This document shows, piece after piece, positions 52,687-61,516 of a stretch of 63,123 nt of DNA (its first letter is position 1; every line of letters begins with the position of its first letter). The notes beneath the pieces were generated by a model. It ran no database searches. It saw only the letters and a program-made list of their open reading frames with translations, and had not been told where the DNA came from. Source of the stretch: Bacillus sp. ISL-34 (GTDB lineage: Bacteria > Bacillota > Bacilli > Bacillales > DSM-1321); the NCBI RefSeq assembly GCF_018613325.1, contig NZ_JAGGQJ010000030.1, positions 1 to 63,123 of the forward strand, given 5' to 3'. Position numbers and translations under genes: made by a program.

Positions 52687-53842
52687 AGAATTCGCGATAG
52701 GGGTTTATCTTTTTTGTTTCAAAGTTTTATTCTCTATCTTTAAACTTTTCCCTTTATATGACAAAACGACCTTTGTCACATCATTCGGGGACAATTGCCA
52801 ATATATCGCAGATGAAATGGACAAGCAGGACATTTCCGTTCAAAAAGTATTTTTAACGAAATCGGGCAGTTCTATACAAGTTAAGGACGATGGGGAAACC
52901 ATCGTCCTTCCGTTTGAATCAAAAAATATCATGGCCATGATCCGATCGGTTTATCATCTGGCTACATCAAAATGGATTATCATCGATAATTATTTTGGCT
53001 TTCTTTCAGCTATTGCATTCAAAAAGCAAGTAACATGTGTTCAAGTGTGGCATGCAGCCGGTGCCGTTAAGCAATTCGGGGCAAAAGACCCTTCCATTCA
53101 AAACCGTTCAGCCGGTGCAAGGAAAAGATTTTTAGAGGTATATAATAAATTCGATTATGTTACGGCAGGTTCAGAGAGAATGGCCGAGATTTTTCAAGAA
53201 AGTTTTCAACTACCGGCATCCCATATCCTAAGGACCGGGATACCTCGGACCGATTTCTTTTTCAATGATGAATCAAAAAGAACTGCCCATAAGGCTTTGC
53301 TGGCCAAGTATCCAGAACTTGAGCATAAGAAAATCATGCTGTATGCCCCTACATTCCGTAATGACGGCTTGAACAACGGAGAGATTGCACTTGATTTGGA
53401 ATTGCTCTATAAGGAACTTCAGGCCGAAAATTATGCGTTATTACTAAAACTGCATCCAGCAGTAAAAGCAGAGCATGATTTACAAGATAAATTCCCGGGA
53501 TTCGTTTACCCTGTCAATAGTGAATTTCACGTTAATCAACTGCTTATCAGTACGGATCTTTTAATAACCGATTACTCATCGATACCATTTGAATTCTCTT
53601 TCTTGGAAAGACCCATGATATTCTTTGCATATGACTTAGAAAATTATGTGCAGGAACGGGGATTCTGGGAGGACTACTCCTCTTCCATGCCCGGACCCGT
53701 GGTATCTACCACAGAAGAGCTCTTAAAGAAAATCCGTGCCGCCGATCATTCCTTACTGAAGATCGCTTCCTTTAACCAAAAATGGAATGAATACTCCACA
53801 GGAAATTCAAGCAGGAATTTAGTCCATTTCCTTTTTAAATAA
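52679..53842 (+). CDS. tagB: TagB-like CDP-glycerol glycerophosphotransferase
   Basis: A 387-residue peripheral membrane enzyme. Motifs: Q-V-W-H-A-A-G-A-V-K-Q near 120 (the H-A-A-G version found in TagB primases rather than H-G-T-P-L-K), G-I-P-R-T-D near 192, L-L-I-T-D-Y-S-S-I-P-F-E-F near 292. It should add the first glycerol phosphate to the ManNAc-GlcNAc linkage unit. The ATG at 52679 overlaps the tagD stop by eight bases and lacks a good ribosome site, so translation is coupled to tagD; the frame is open further upstream inside tagD. Confidence 0.85.
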   Translation: MAKEFAIGVYLFCFKVLFSIFKLFPLYDKTTFVTSFGDNCQYIADEMDKQDISVQKVFLTKSGSSIQVKDDGETIVLPFESKNIMAMIRSVYHLATSKWIIIDNYFGFLSAIAFKKQVTCVQVWHAAGAVKQFGAKDPSIQNRSAGARKRFLEVYNKFDYVTAGSERMAEIFQESFQLPASHILRTGIPRTDFFFNDESKRTAHKALLAKYPELEHKKIMLYAPTFRNDGLNNGEIALDLELLYKELQAENYALLLKLHPAVKAEHDLQDKFPGFVYPVNSEFHVNQLLISTDLLITDYSSIPFEFSFLERPMIFFAYDLENYVQERGFWEDYSSSMPGPVVSTTEELLKKIRAADHSLLKIASFNQKWNEYSTGNSSRNLVHFLFK

Positions 53843-53881
53843 AACCACCCACTTCGTAAAACGAAGTGGGTTTTCATTTTT
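53841..53881 (+). terminator. Terminator of tagD-tagB
   Basis: AAAACCACCCACTTCG and CGAAGTGGGTTTT pair around TAAAA, followed by a T-rich tract. Confidence 0.9.
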
Positions 53882-54123
53882 TCTAACGGAAATGCACCCT
53901 AAAAACAGGGACATTTTTACAGCGAATGACAAATGAAAACGCAAAACTCCTCAATGTGAAAAAAGACTCACATTATAGAAAATATTGTAGATTTCATCAC
54001 TCAAATCCAACCAATATAAACCAGTAAAATACTACTATTTTCCCCTTGTAACAAAAATGTAATATGTTTAAAACCATTTAATTTGTTAGAATAGGGAAAA
54101 AGACATATTAGAGGTGGAAAATT

Positions 54124-55164
54124 GTGAAAAAAAGTGTTGTCGCATTTTCGACATTAGCCATGTTATCTTCGACTTTCGTTTCTCCTGCCCTTGCCGGTAC
54201 ATATACAGTCAAAAGCGGTGATAACTTAAGTAAAATCGCGCAGAAACATAATACGACGGTAAAAGACTTAAAACAGCTTAATAACTTAAAATCAGACTTT
54301 TTGAGAATCAATCAAAAATTAATTACACCCAACTCCAAAACAACATCTAATGCTTCTTCAGTTTCCGTGAAAAAAACAAAGAAAACCACATATACCATTG
54401 TTTCAGGTGATACCTTAACCAGGATTGCAAACAAACATAACCTTACACTTGCTGAATTGATGAAACTGAATAACTTAAAATCCGATAGAATTTATGCAGG
54501 CAACAAACTTATCGTATCTAAATCAACCACTACCACCACCATTGATTTACCCGGCAGCTCCAAACCATCCAATGTTACACAGACCCCAGCCAATTCGTCT
54601 ACATACATAGTGGTAAAAGGCGACACCCTTTCCAAGATTTCCAGAAAAACCAACTTGACCGTAGCCCAGCTTAAATCAATCAACTCGTTAAAGTCCGATT
54701 TAATCAGAGTGGGTCAAAAACTAAAATTAAGTAAATCGGCAAGCACTGCCCCTGCAGATAATAACGATGTCGGAAAAGTGGAAGCCCCAAGTTCGGGAAA
54801 CAAAGTGGCCAAGCTCGTTTCCGAAGCAAAGAAATTAATTGGTACACCGTATTCGTGGGCGGGTGCCTCCCCATCAGGTTTCGATTGCAGCGGATTCATT
54901 TACTATACGTTCAAGAAGGCTGGGTATGAAGTTCCGAGGCTTTCATCTTCCACATATTATGATATGGGTAAAAAGGTTACCTCACCGAAAAGCGGCGATC
55001 TTATCTTCTTTGCAACGGGTTCCAATAAATCAGTTGTAAGCCATATGGGAATCTACTTGGGCGGCGGGGAATTCATTCATGCCTCATCAAGCAAGGGAGT
55101 ATCAATCAGCACTACTTCAAACTCTTATTTCAAGAGTAAAATCATCGGTTATAGAAGTTTATAA
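54124..55164 (+). CDS. Peptidoglycan endopeptidase: three LysM domains plus NlpC/P60
   Basis: A 346-residue exported cell-wall hydrolase. A signal peptide ends near A-L-A-G (residue 25). LysM repeats at about 26-69, 89-132 and 158-201 (each Y-x-V/I-x-x-G-D-x-L-x-x-I) are separated by Ser/Thr-rich linkers. The NlpC/P60 domain (about 230-346) has the catalytic Cys in F-D-C-S-G-F and the His in S-H-M-G-I-Y, with a further His in E-F-I-H-A-S. It is of the LytE/LytF/CwlS type that cleaves D-Glu to diaminopimelate bonds. Start is GTG at 54124 after AGAGGTGG. No sigma-D promoter was found, unlike B. subtilis lytF. Confidence 0.93.
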   Translation: MKKSVVAFSTLAMLSSTFVSPALAGTYTVKSGDNLSKIAQKHNTTVKDLKQLNNLKSDFLRINQKLITPNSKTTSNASSVSVKKTKKTTYTIVSGDTLTRIANKHNLTLAELMKLNNLKSDRIYAGNKLIVSKSTTTTTIDLPGSSKPSNVTQTPANSSTYIVVKGDTLSKISRKTNLTVAQLKSINSLKSDLIRVGQKLKLSKSASTAPADNNDVGKVEAPSSGNKVAKLVSEAKKLIGTPYSWAGASPSGFDCSGFIYYTFKKAGYEVPRLSSSTYYDMGKKVTSPKSGDLIFFATGSNKSVVSHMGIYLGGGEFIHASSSKGVSISTTSNSYFKSKIIGYRSL

Positions 55165-55171
55165 GATTTAC

Positions 55172-55204
55172 TTGCCAGACTTTCTCTTAAAGTCTGGCAA
55201 TTTT
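55172..55204 (+). terminator. Terminator of the LysM-NlpC/P60 gene
   Basis: TTGCCAGACTTT and AAAGTCTGGCAA pair around four bases, followed by TTTT. Confidence 0.88.
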
Positions 55205-55270
55205 ATGCAAAAGAATCATAGCTTCTTTTTCTCTGGTTATACTAGTAACGAAACATTCTAATGATGTGCT

Positions 55271-55312
55271 AACGAAGGAATTCGGTTTCTCTGGAATCCT
55301 TCGTTTTTTTTG
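55271..55312 (+). terminator. Second hairpin with T run upstream of the LCP gene
   Basis: AACGAAGGAATTC and GGAATCCTTCGTT can pair with slight mismatch, followed by eight Ts. It may be a back-up terminator or part of a lost gene's end. Confidence 0.7.
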
Positions 55313-55452
55313 GATAAAAAAAGGTAAATATACACTCTAAGTACAAAAAGAAACTATTCTATTTTTGACAAAAAAAAGGTATAGTTAAAAATACCGACTA
55401 GGTACTTTTTCACACCTTCCATTTTGTGGGATGGTTAAGGGAGGAATATTAA

Positions 55453-56379
55453 ATGAGATCCGAACATAAAAAAAAGAAAAAGAAACGCAAAACGTTTAAA
55501 ATAATCGGCTTCACCCTTCTTATCCTTATCATTGGCGCAGGTGTTTATGGCGCTTCAGTTTATAAATCATTAGCTGGTGCGATTTACACTATGCAGGGTA
55601 CAGCCCATAAAACGGATAAACGTGCAGAGGACATCAAGTTCAAAAGCAAAGATCCATTTTCATTGCTGATTCTTGGTGTGGATGAAAGAGAAAATGACTC
55701 AGGTCGATCAGATACGATGATTGTCATGACGGTTAATCCTAAAAAAGAATCGATCGAGTTATTGAGTTTACCGAGGGATACGCGTACAGAGATCATCGGT
55801 AAAGGTACAAACGATAAAATGAACCATGCCTATGCATATGGCGGAGTTGCCATGTCGATAAATACAGTGGAAGCCTATTTGGATATTCCGATTGATTATT
55901 ACGTCAAAATGAATATGGAAGGCTTTCAGGATATCGTGAATGCTGTTGGTGGCGTCACGGTCGATAATGATATGGACCTTACCTATAAAGGATATACTTT
56001 CAATAAAGGCTCAATAGACTTAAATGGTAAAGAGGCCTTGATTTATTCCCGAATCCGCAAGGAAGATCCCCGCGGGGATTATGGACGGCAAATGCGGCAA
56101 CGCCAGGTTATCCAAGCTGTCATGAAAAAAGGGTCAAGCCTATCAACACTTACCAATTATGACGATATATTCGAAGCTCTAGGTAAAAACGTGGAAACCA
56201 ATTTAAGTTTCAATGAAATGCTAAGTATCCAAAATAACTACAAATCATCCCTCAAAAATATTGAACAATATACACTTGAAGGTGACAATCAACGGGTAGA
56301 TGGCGTTTGGTACAACATCGTTCCAGAAGATGTAAAGCTTGAAGCCCAAAATCGTGTGAAAACGCATCTGGGATTATAA
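55453..56379 (+). CDS. LytR-CpsA-Psr (LCP) wall-polymer ligase
   Basis: A 308-residue LCP enzyme, second in the window. A lysine-rich N-terminus (K-K-K-K-K-K-R-K) and one span at about 17-37 precede the catalytic domain with G-V-D-E-R-E-N-D, R-S-D-T-M-I-V-M-T, S-L-P-R-D-T-R and Y-S-R-I-R-K-E-D-P-R-G-D-Y-G-R-Q-M-R-Q-R-Q. It should attach teichoic acid or another undecaprenyl-linked polymer to peptidoglycan, acting outside the membrane. ATG after GGGAGGA. Confidence 0.93.
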   Translation: MRSEHKKKKKKRKTFKIIGFTLLILIIGAGVYGASVYKSLAGAIYTMQGTAHKTDKRAEDIKFKSKDPFSLLILGVDERENDSGRSDTMIVMTVNPKKESIELLSLPRDTRTEIIGKGTNDKMNHAYAYGGVAMSINTVEAYLDIPIDYYVKMNMEGFQDIVNAVGGVTVDNDMDLTYKGYTFNKGSIDLNGKEALIYSRIRKEDPRGDYGRQMRQRQVIQAVMKKGSSLSTLTNYDDIFEALGKNVETNLSFNEMLSIQNNYKSSLKNIEQYTLEGDNQRVDGVWYNIVPEDVKLEAQNRVKTHLGL

Positions 56380-56383
56380 TGAA

Positions 56384-56420
56384 AGGGAGGATGGCCTTAT
56401 CAGTCATCCTCTTTTTTTTC
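56384..56420. terminator. Shared terminator between LCP and LTA-synthase-like genes
   Basis: GAGGATG and CATCCTC flank a short loop with T runs on the plus strand; the T-rich part overlaps the last codons of the convergent gene. Confidence 0.75.
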
Positions 56421-58196
56421 ACCTTTTTTCTCTTCCTTCATTTGTTTAAAGTAATCCGAACGTATCACTTGATCACTCAGATCAATCTCCTTTTGGTCTT
56501 CTGTTGAAAATTCTTCGACCTTGCCTTCCCCATTTATTTTCATTTGAGAACCATAATCCCCTTTTAATGTCAAAGCATCGCCCTTTTCTCCATTCACCAT
56601 GCTCTCCCCAAAGTATGAAGAACTCTTAATATTGAACAGATCATATAGAGTTGGTAAAATATCGATTTGGCCCGCTACCTTATCAATCGTTCTTCCTTCC
56701 ATATCCTCCTGATAAATGATCACGGGAATGGGCATATATCTCTTTATCCACTCTTCATCGCTAATTTTACTGCCGTAATACGCTTCTACCTCGTGTTTAT
56801 CTTTTAAAAATAGCCCATCATGATCTCCGTAAATGACAATCACGCTGTCTTTCAATTTCCCGTCATCCTTCAATTTCTTTACGAAATTCCCAATGGCTGA
56901 ATCTGTATAATGAAGTGCTTCAAAATATTTAGTAAGGTAACTATTCTCTTTTCCAACTTCAGGCTTCAATGTTATCTGTTCCTTTGGTAGCGAAAAAGGT
57001 ACATGGCTGGTCAATGTAACGAAAAAAGCGTAATAGGGATTTTGTTTATCTTTTAAGAAATCATAGCTTTGATTGAAGAAACTGCGGTCTCCCAATCCCA
57101 TCGAAATCATCTCATCTTGCTGCATATCCTCTATGGAAAGATAGTCATCAAACCCTAGCGAGGGATATGCATGCTGCCTATTCCAAAAGTCTTCTTCATC
57201 TCCGTGGAATGCAAAACTTTGATAATCCGACTTTTTTAATTCCTTGGAAAGACCCGGAAAATCATTATAAGGAAACCGAAAAAAGGTCGCGCCCTGCTTT
57301 AAAGGAAATAATCCGGTATTCACGATCAGCTCCCCGTCGGATGAATTCCCGAATACCGTCTGTGGGTATACATGCGGGAAGTACAAACCCCCTTTCGCCA
57401 GTTCATTCATGAATGGCGTGACCTCCTGTCCGGCACTGCTTTGAAATAGTGGAAACGCCTGTAAGGATTCCACTTGGATGATAATGAGATTCTTCCCCTC
57501 CAAGGAGCCGGAATGGACATTTTCCTTTCTTTTCTTTTTATTGAAGTAATCAGAAACGACCTTCTTTTCTTCCGACGACATTCCATGCCTTCCCGAGTCA
57601 GTAAAGTAGGCATACGTATCCAATGCGTGATGACCGATCGGGCCCCAGTTTCGCAAGAAGGTATTCGCTTCGTATCGCTGGGTAATATCTACTTTGTCGA
57701 TAAAAATATTCTTGACCGGCTTCAATCCTGCTATCATCAGGAATATTACGGCCGGAACAAGCGCCATATGCTTGAGGGGGTATTTTTTCTTCACAAATGA
57801 CTCAGCTATTGGAATGCCTACCAGAAGAAAGATTGCATCCTTCATTTCCATCATACTGAATATACTTTCACCAAGCCCATTTAGATTGCTTTTTTGCATC
57901 CATAAATAGGACGTTATGGGCGTCGAATAATAGCGATAAAACCAGATGTCCCCAAGGAAAAAGACCATGATTGAAAGAAGGAAAACTGAAAAAATGATGC
58001 CTTTTACGATTCGATTCGGTATCCATTCCTTCAGATAAACAATAAAACCGGCAACACCGATGATTATCGTAATTATCCCGATAGAAAGATCGTTACCCAT
58101 CCTATCATTCGTATAAATGAAAAGTATGGCCACAATTGAAAATGACACTATTTCAAATAGCCTCTCCTTCAATCGTTGATTATGGTTATTCTTCAT
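56400..58196 (-). CDS. LtaS-like lipoteichoic acid synthase / sulfatase-family membrane enzyme
   Basis: A 598-residue protein with five predicted N-terminal spans (to about residue 170) and an extracellular sulfatase fold (about 230-540). Metal ligands resemble LtaS: E243 in I-I-Q-V-E-S, and D-H in Y-G-D-H-D-G near 470. The usual catalytic Thr (G-K-T-S-D-S-E in LtaS) is aligned with Ser285 in G-N-S-S-D-G-E. F-W-N-R-Q-H near 335 matches the substrate-site F-W-N-R. It should use phosphatidylglycerol to make glycerol-phosphate polymers or primers. The C-terminal tail is charged. No Ala-x-Ala cleavage site was sought in detail. Confidence 0.88.
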   Translation of the reverse strand: MKNNHNQRLKERLFEIVSFSIVAILFIYTNDRMGNDLSIGIITIIIGVAGFIVYLKEWIPNRIVKGIIFSVFLLSIMVFFLGDIWFYRYYSTPITSYLWMQKSNLNGLGESIFSMMEMKDAIFLLVGIPIAESFVKKKYPLKHMALVPAVIFLMIAGLKPVKNIFIDKVDITQRYEANTFLRNWGPIGHHALDTYAYFTDSGRHGMSSEEKKVVSDYFNKKKRKENVHSGSLEGKNLIIIQVESLQAFPLFQSSAGQEVTPFMNELAKGGLYFPHVYPQTVFGNSSDGELIVNTGLFPLKQGATFFRFPYNDFPGLSKELKKSDYQSFAFHGDEEDFWNRQHAYPSLGFDDYLSIEDMQQDEMISMGLGDRSFFNQSYDFLKDKQNPYYAFFVTLTSHVPFSLPKEQITLKPEVGKENSYLTKYFEALHYTDSAIGNFVKKLKDDGKLKDSVIVIYGDHDGLFLKDKHEVEAYYGSKISDEEWIKRYMPIPVIIYQEDMEGRTIDKVAGQIDILPTLYDLFNIKSSSYFGESMVNGEKGDALTLKGDYGSQMKINGEGKVEEFSTEDQKEIDLSDQVIRSDYFKQMKEEKKGEKKEDD

Positions 58197-58349
58197 GCTC
58201 CTGCCACTTTCCTCTTCATTATTTCCAAGCCTTGGTTAAGCCTGATTGCGGAAGATTACTTATAAATATTACTTAGCGTTGCCATTTATGAGAAATTGCA
58301 CACAGAAAACGGCATAAATATTTGACACTAATGACTCTCCTTATAAACA

Positions 58350-58382
58350 AAAAGCCTTCATCACTAAAAGGATGAGGGCTTT
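58350..58382 (-). terminator. Terminator of secA2-SLAP operon
   Basis: AAAGCCTTCATC and GATGAGGGCTTT form a stem with one G-T pair. The minus strand runs into a T-rich sequence. Confidence 0.8.
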
Positions 58383-58438
58383 GCTTTGGCAATCCGGCAA
58401 AAAGCTGCCGTTTGCCTCCAGATCATGCAGTTGTTTTC

Positions 58439-58891
58439 CTACTTTCCCTTCCATTCAAAAGCAATCTTCCAACCTTCATCAGGAATCGATTCCGCCAACA
58501 TATCTCCTTCCTCGAATAAGAAACGCCATGGCATGCTTGAAAGTGCTGGAATCTCACCAAGCTCTGTTAGATCGAATGCCTTTTTTGCGAGGAATTTCCC
58601 ATCTCCATCAACTAACAGTAAATCCACGATATCAAACCTGACAGCTTTCTCTAATGAATTTCGTAGAAAAGCCACTATGATTACATCATCTTCCATCCTA
58701 TTCAGCTTGATGCCCGATATTGAAATTTGGTTCGGTTTTAATGCAGGCAGCCTTTGATGGTGGAATTTATAGACATATTCCTCTTGCTTGGAAATATCCC
58801 ATACCTTGTGAAACATCAGGTCAGTATGAACGGTGTCATCCTGTTGTAGTAACTCATGAGATGCATGAACCCTTTTCTCAAATAAACTCAT
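58439..58891 (-). CDS. SLAP-domain protein of the accessory Sec S-layer export system
   Basis: A 150-residue protein without a signal peptide. Residues about 35-145 match the SLAP domain: Q-E-E-Y-V-Y-K-F-H-H-Q-R-L-P-x-L-K-P-N-Q-I-S-I-S-G-I, a middle A-F-L-R-N-S-L-E-K, D-L-T-E-L-G-E-I-P, and S-S-M-P-W-R-F-L-F. In B. anthracis a larger SlaP protein works with SecA2 to export S-layer proteins. Here a single domain is present, coupled to secA2 by an ATGA overlap. It is probably a cytoplasmic assembly factor for a SecA2 substrate; the substrate is not in the window. Confidence 0.85.
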   Translation of the reverse strand: MSLFEKRVHASHELLQQDDTVHTDLMFHKVWDISKQEEYVYKFHHQRLPALKPNQISISGIKLNRMEDDVIIVAFLRNSLEKAVRFDIVDLLLVDGDGKFLAKKAFDLTELGEIPALSSMPWRFLFEEGDMLAESIPDEGWKIAFEWKGK

Positions 58892-61266
58892 CGTTCTTCG
58901 CCCTCCAAAGCAACTGCATCTTCCTGATTGCTATTCATATATTCCATAAAGCCGGTGCTTATCTCCGTCTCAATTTTACTTAAAAGAAGGTTGAATTGAC
59001 TGAGAGCTGCTTTTTCAAACAACGTATATGGGTCCTGCTGACCATATCCACTAAATCCAATTCCTTCCTTTACACTGTTCATTTCATCTAAATGCTTCAT
59101 CCAATTTGCATCAATATGCTGCAGCATGAAGGCGCGTAACTGGTTTCCCCATTCTGCATCGTTTTGAAAGATCACCAGTCTTGATTCCAATTCACCTATA
59201 GCATCCAACGCTTTTCCTTCAATTCGGCCTTCTAAATCCTGCAAATCACTTGCCTGCCAACCCAACGACAGGAAAACAGGGGAAAGCTCTTCAATAAAGG
59301 CAGAGGAATCAGGTTCCACTATATGTTCAGGGGAATATTTCACTGTAAGCCGAGTAATGTATTTTTCGATATATTCAAGTAAAATGGCCGACATCCGTCC
59401 AGGCTCCATATCAAGAATCCGATCTCTCATTGCATAGATGATTTTACTCTGCTCATTTAATGCATGTTCTAACTTCAATAAATGGTAACGGCTTGATTGA
59501 TGCATCTGCTCTACCGTTTCCTGAACCATTTTAACGAATTTATCGGGAGCGGGGCCGAGCACCAATCCATTTTCATCCGTTTTGATTTTCTTGATATAAC
59601 GTTCGATTTCTTCTTCATCATAGTAATCAAACAAATCATCTTCCAAAGAAATGATGAATTGTGTTGAACCAGGATCACCCTGCCGGCCGGAACGTCCTCT
59701 TAGCTGCATATCGATCCGGCGGCTCTCGTGTCGCTCCGTACCGATAATATGAAGGCCACCGAATTCCTTGACATCATCCCCAAGTATTATATCCGTTCCT
59801 CTCCCAGCCATGTTCGTAGCCAGCATCACTTGATTTTTTTTCCCGGCATTCGCGATGATTCCCGCTTCATCCTCTTCCGTCTTCGCATTAAGGATTTGAT
59901 GTTTAATTTTCCCCTTTTCCAGTTGAACCGAAATTTTTTCAGATTGCTCGATGGAGGTCGTTCCGATCAGAATAGGCCTCCCTTCATCATGAATCCGTTT
60001 TACTTCCGTGACGATTTTATTGATTTTGCTGGTTTCATCTTTATAAATCAAATCAACCTCATCAACTCGAATAATAGGCTCATTAGTTGGAATTTCAATG
60101 ACGGGGAGCTGATATATTTCCCGGAATTCAGACTTTGACGGCATGGCGCTGCCTGTCATCCCAGACATTGAATGATATAATCGAAAATAATTTTGGACGG
60201 TAATCAAAGCCTGTGTTTCATTCTCTTCGGAAATCTCCAAGCCCTCTTTTGCCTCAATCGCCTGATGAAGCCCATCACTGAAGCTTCGCCCTTCCATCAC
60301 CCTGCCTGTAAATTTATCGATGATTGCTATCTTTCCATCGATGACAATGTAGTCCACATCCAATTTCATGATTGCATGAGCTTTTAGCGCCTGTGTAACA
60401 TTATGTAATAGCTCTTGATGCTCCATTCCATACAGATTGTCGATACCAAAGGCCGCTTCAATCTTGGAAGCCCCTTGATCCGTGAAAAAGGCAGACTTTG
60501 ACTCGATGAAAATCTCGTAATCCTGATTTTCTATAAATGACTTCATGATTTGTGCCGTGATCTGGTGAAGCTCGGTTCCGTCGCTTGCCCTGCCCGCAAT
60601 GATTAATGGTGTCCTCGCTTCATCAATCAAGATGCTATCAATCTCGTCGACAATGGCAAATCGGTGTCCTCTTTGTACCTTTTCTTCTCTTCGGTAAACC
60701 ATATTATCACGCAGATAATCAAAACCGAACTCTGTTGCCGTTCCATATGTGATATCTGCCGCATACGCTTCACGTTTTGCAGCAGGCCCCATTTCGGAAA
60801 TGTTCAAACCAACCGTCAATCCTAGAAATTCATGAATTTGTCCCATCAACTCTTTATCACGTCTTGCCAAATATTCATTGGCCGTAATAATATGGACACC
60901 ATTCCCGTACAGTGCATGTAAATAGCTAGGCAAAGTGGAGACAAGCGTCTTTCCCTCGCCCGTATTCATTTGGGCAATGCCCCCTTCATTCAAGACAAAA
61001 CCGCCTGCAAGCTGAACATCATGGTGCCTAAGATTCAACACTCGTTTAGAAGCCTCCCTTACTACCGCAAAAGCTTCGGCTTGTATATCCAATATATGAT
61101 CACCAGCATCCAATACGCTTTTAAATCTATCCTTCATTCCGCTTAATTCTTGATCTGAATATCTTTCATATTTACCCTCTAGCCGATTCACATCTTCTAC
61201 CAACTTATAAATCCTCTTTAAGTCTTTAGAGCTTTCATTGAAGAACCTTTTCATACTGGACAGCAT
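58888..61266 (-). CDS. secA2: SecA2, accessory preprotein translocase ATPase
   Basis: A 792-residue second SecA. It retains Walker A (M-N-T-G-E-G-K-T near 100), D-E-I-D-S near 205, the M-A-G-R-G-T-D motif near 480, and [11 protein letters not shown] near 510. It lacks the C-terminal zinc-binding C-x-C-x8-C-H tail present in the housekeeping SecA of this window. It ends in a short acidic tail (E-G-E-E-R). With the downstream SLAP gene it forms the accessory export pair linked to S-layer secretion. ATG at 61266 after AGGAGAG. Confidence 0.94.
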   Translation of the reverse strand: MLSSMKRFFNESSKDLKRIYKLVEDVNRLEGKYERYSDQELSGMKDRFKSVLDAGDHILDIQAEAFAVVREASKRVLNLRHHDVQLAGGFVLNEGGIAQMNTGEGKTLVSTLPSYLHALYGNGVHIITANEYLARRDKELMGQIHEFLGLTVGLNISEMGPAAKREAYAADITYGTATEFGFDYLRDNMVYRREEKVQRGHRFAIVDEIDSILIDEARTPLIIAGRASDGTELHQITAQIMKSFIENQDYEIFIESKSAFFTDQGASKIEAAFGIDNLYGMEHQELLHNVTQALKAHAIMKLDVDYIVIDGKIAIIDKFTGRVMEGRSFSDGLHQAIEAKEGLEISEENETQALITVQNYFRLYHSMSGMTGSAMPSKSEFREIYQLPVIEIPTNEPIIRVDEVDLIYKDETSKINKIVTEVKRIHDEGRPILIGTTSIEQSEKISVQLEKGKIKHQILNAKTEEDEAGIIANAGKKNQVMLATNMAGRGTDIILGDDVKEFGGLHIIGTERHESRRIDMQLRGRSGRQGDPGSTQFIISLEDDLFDYYDEEEIERYIKKIKTDENGLVLGPAPDKFVKMVQETVEQMHQSSRYHLLKLEHALNEQSKIIYAMRDRILDMEPGRMSAILLEYIEKYITRLTVKYSPEHIVEPDSSAFIEELSPVFLSLGWQASDLQDLEGRIEGKALDAIGELESRLVIFQNDAEWGNQLRAFMLQHIDANWMKHLDEMNSVKEGIGFSGYGQQDPYTLFEKAALSQFNLLLSKIETEISTGFMEYMNSNQEDAVALEGEER

Positions 61267-61516
61267 AGGGTTTTCTCTCCTACTATTTCAATTGAACTAT
61301 AGTGAAATTATATCAGTTATATATTTACTGTTTATTAATTATCACCTGTATATTGTAATTATATAGAAATTCTTTCTTTTTTTGAAAGATTAAATCACAC
61401 AAAAAGCGACCGAGTGCCCATGCATAAAAGCTAACAGCGCTAAAAAGGTCAGGAAGGGGTTTTTTTATCGATTTATACAAATAATAGGAAGACTTTCACG
61501 CAATGGAGGATTACAG

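Noticed and set aside
58888..61266. secA2 as a duplicate housekeeping secA
   Set aside because: The missing C-terminal zinc tail, shorter length and coupling to a SLAP gene identify it as the accessory type.
61267..61516. PhoP boxes upstream of the alkaline phosphatase
   Set aside because: AT-rich hexamers occur, but no run of TT[A/T/C]ACA at 11-bp spacing could be aligned.
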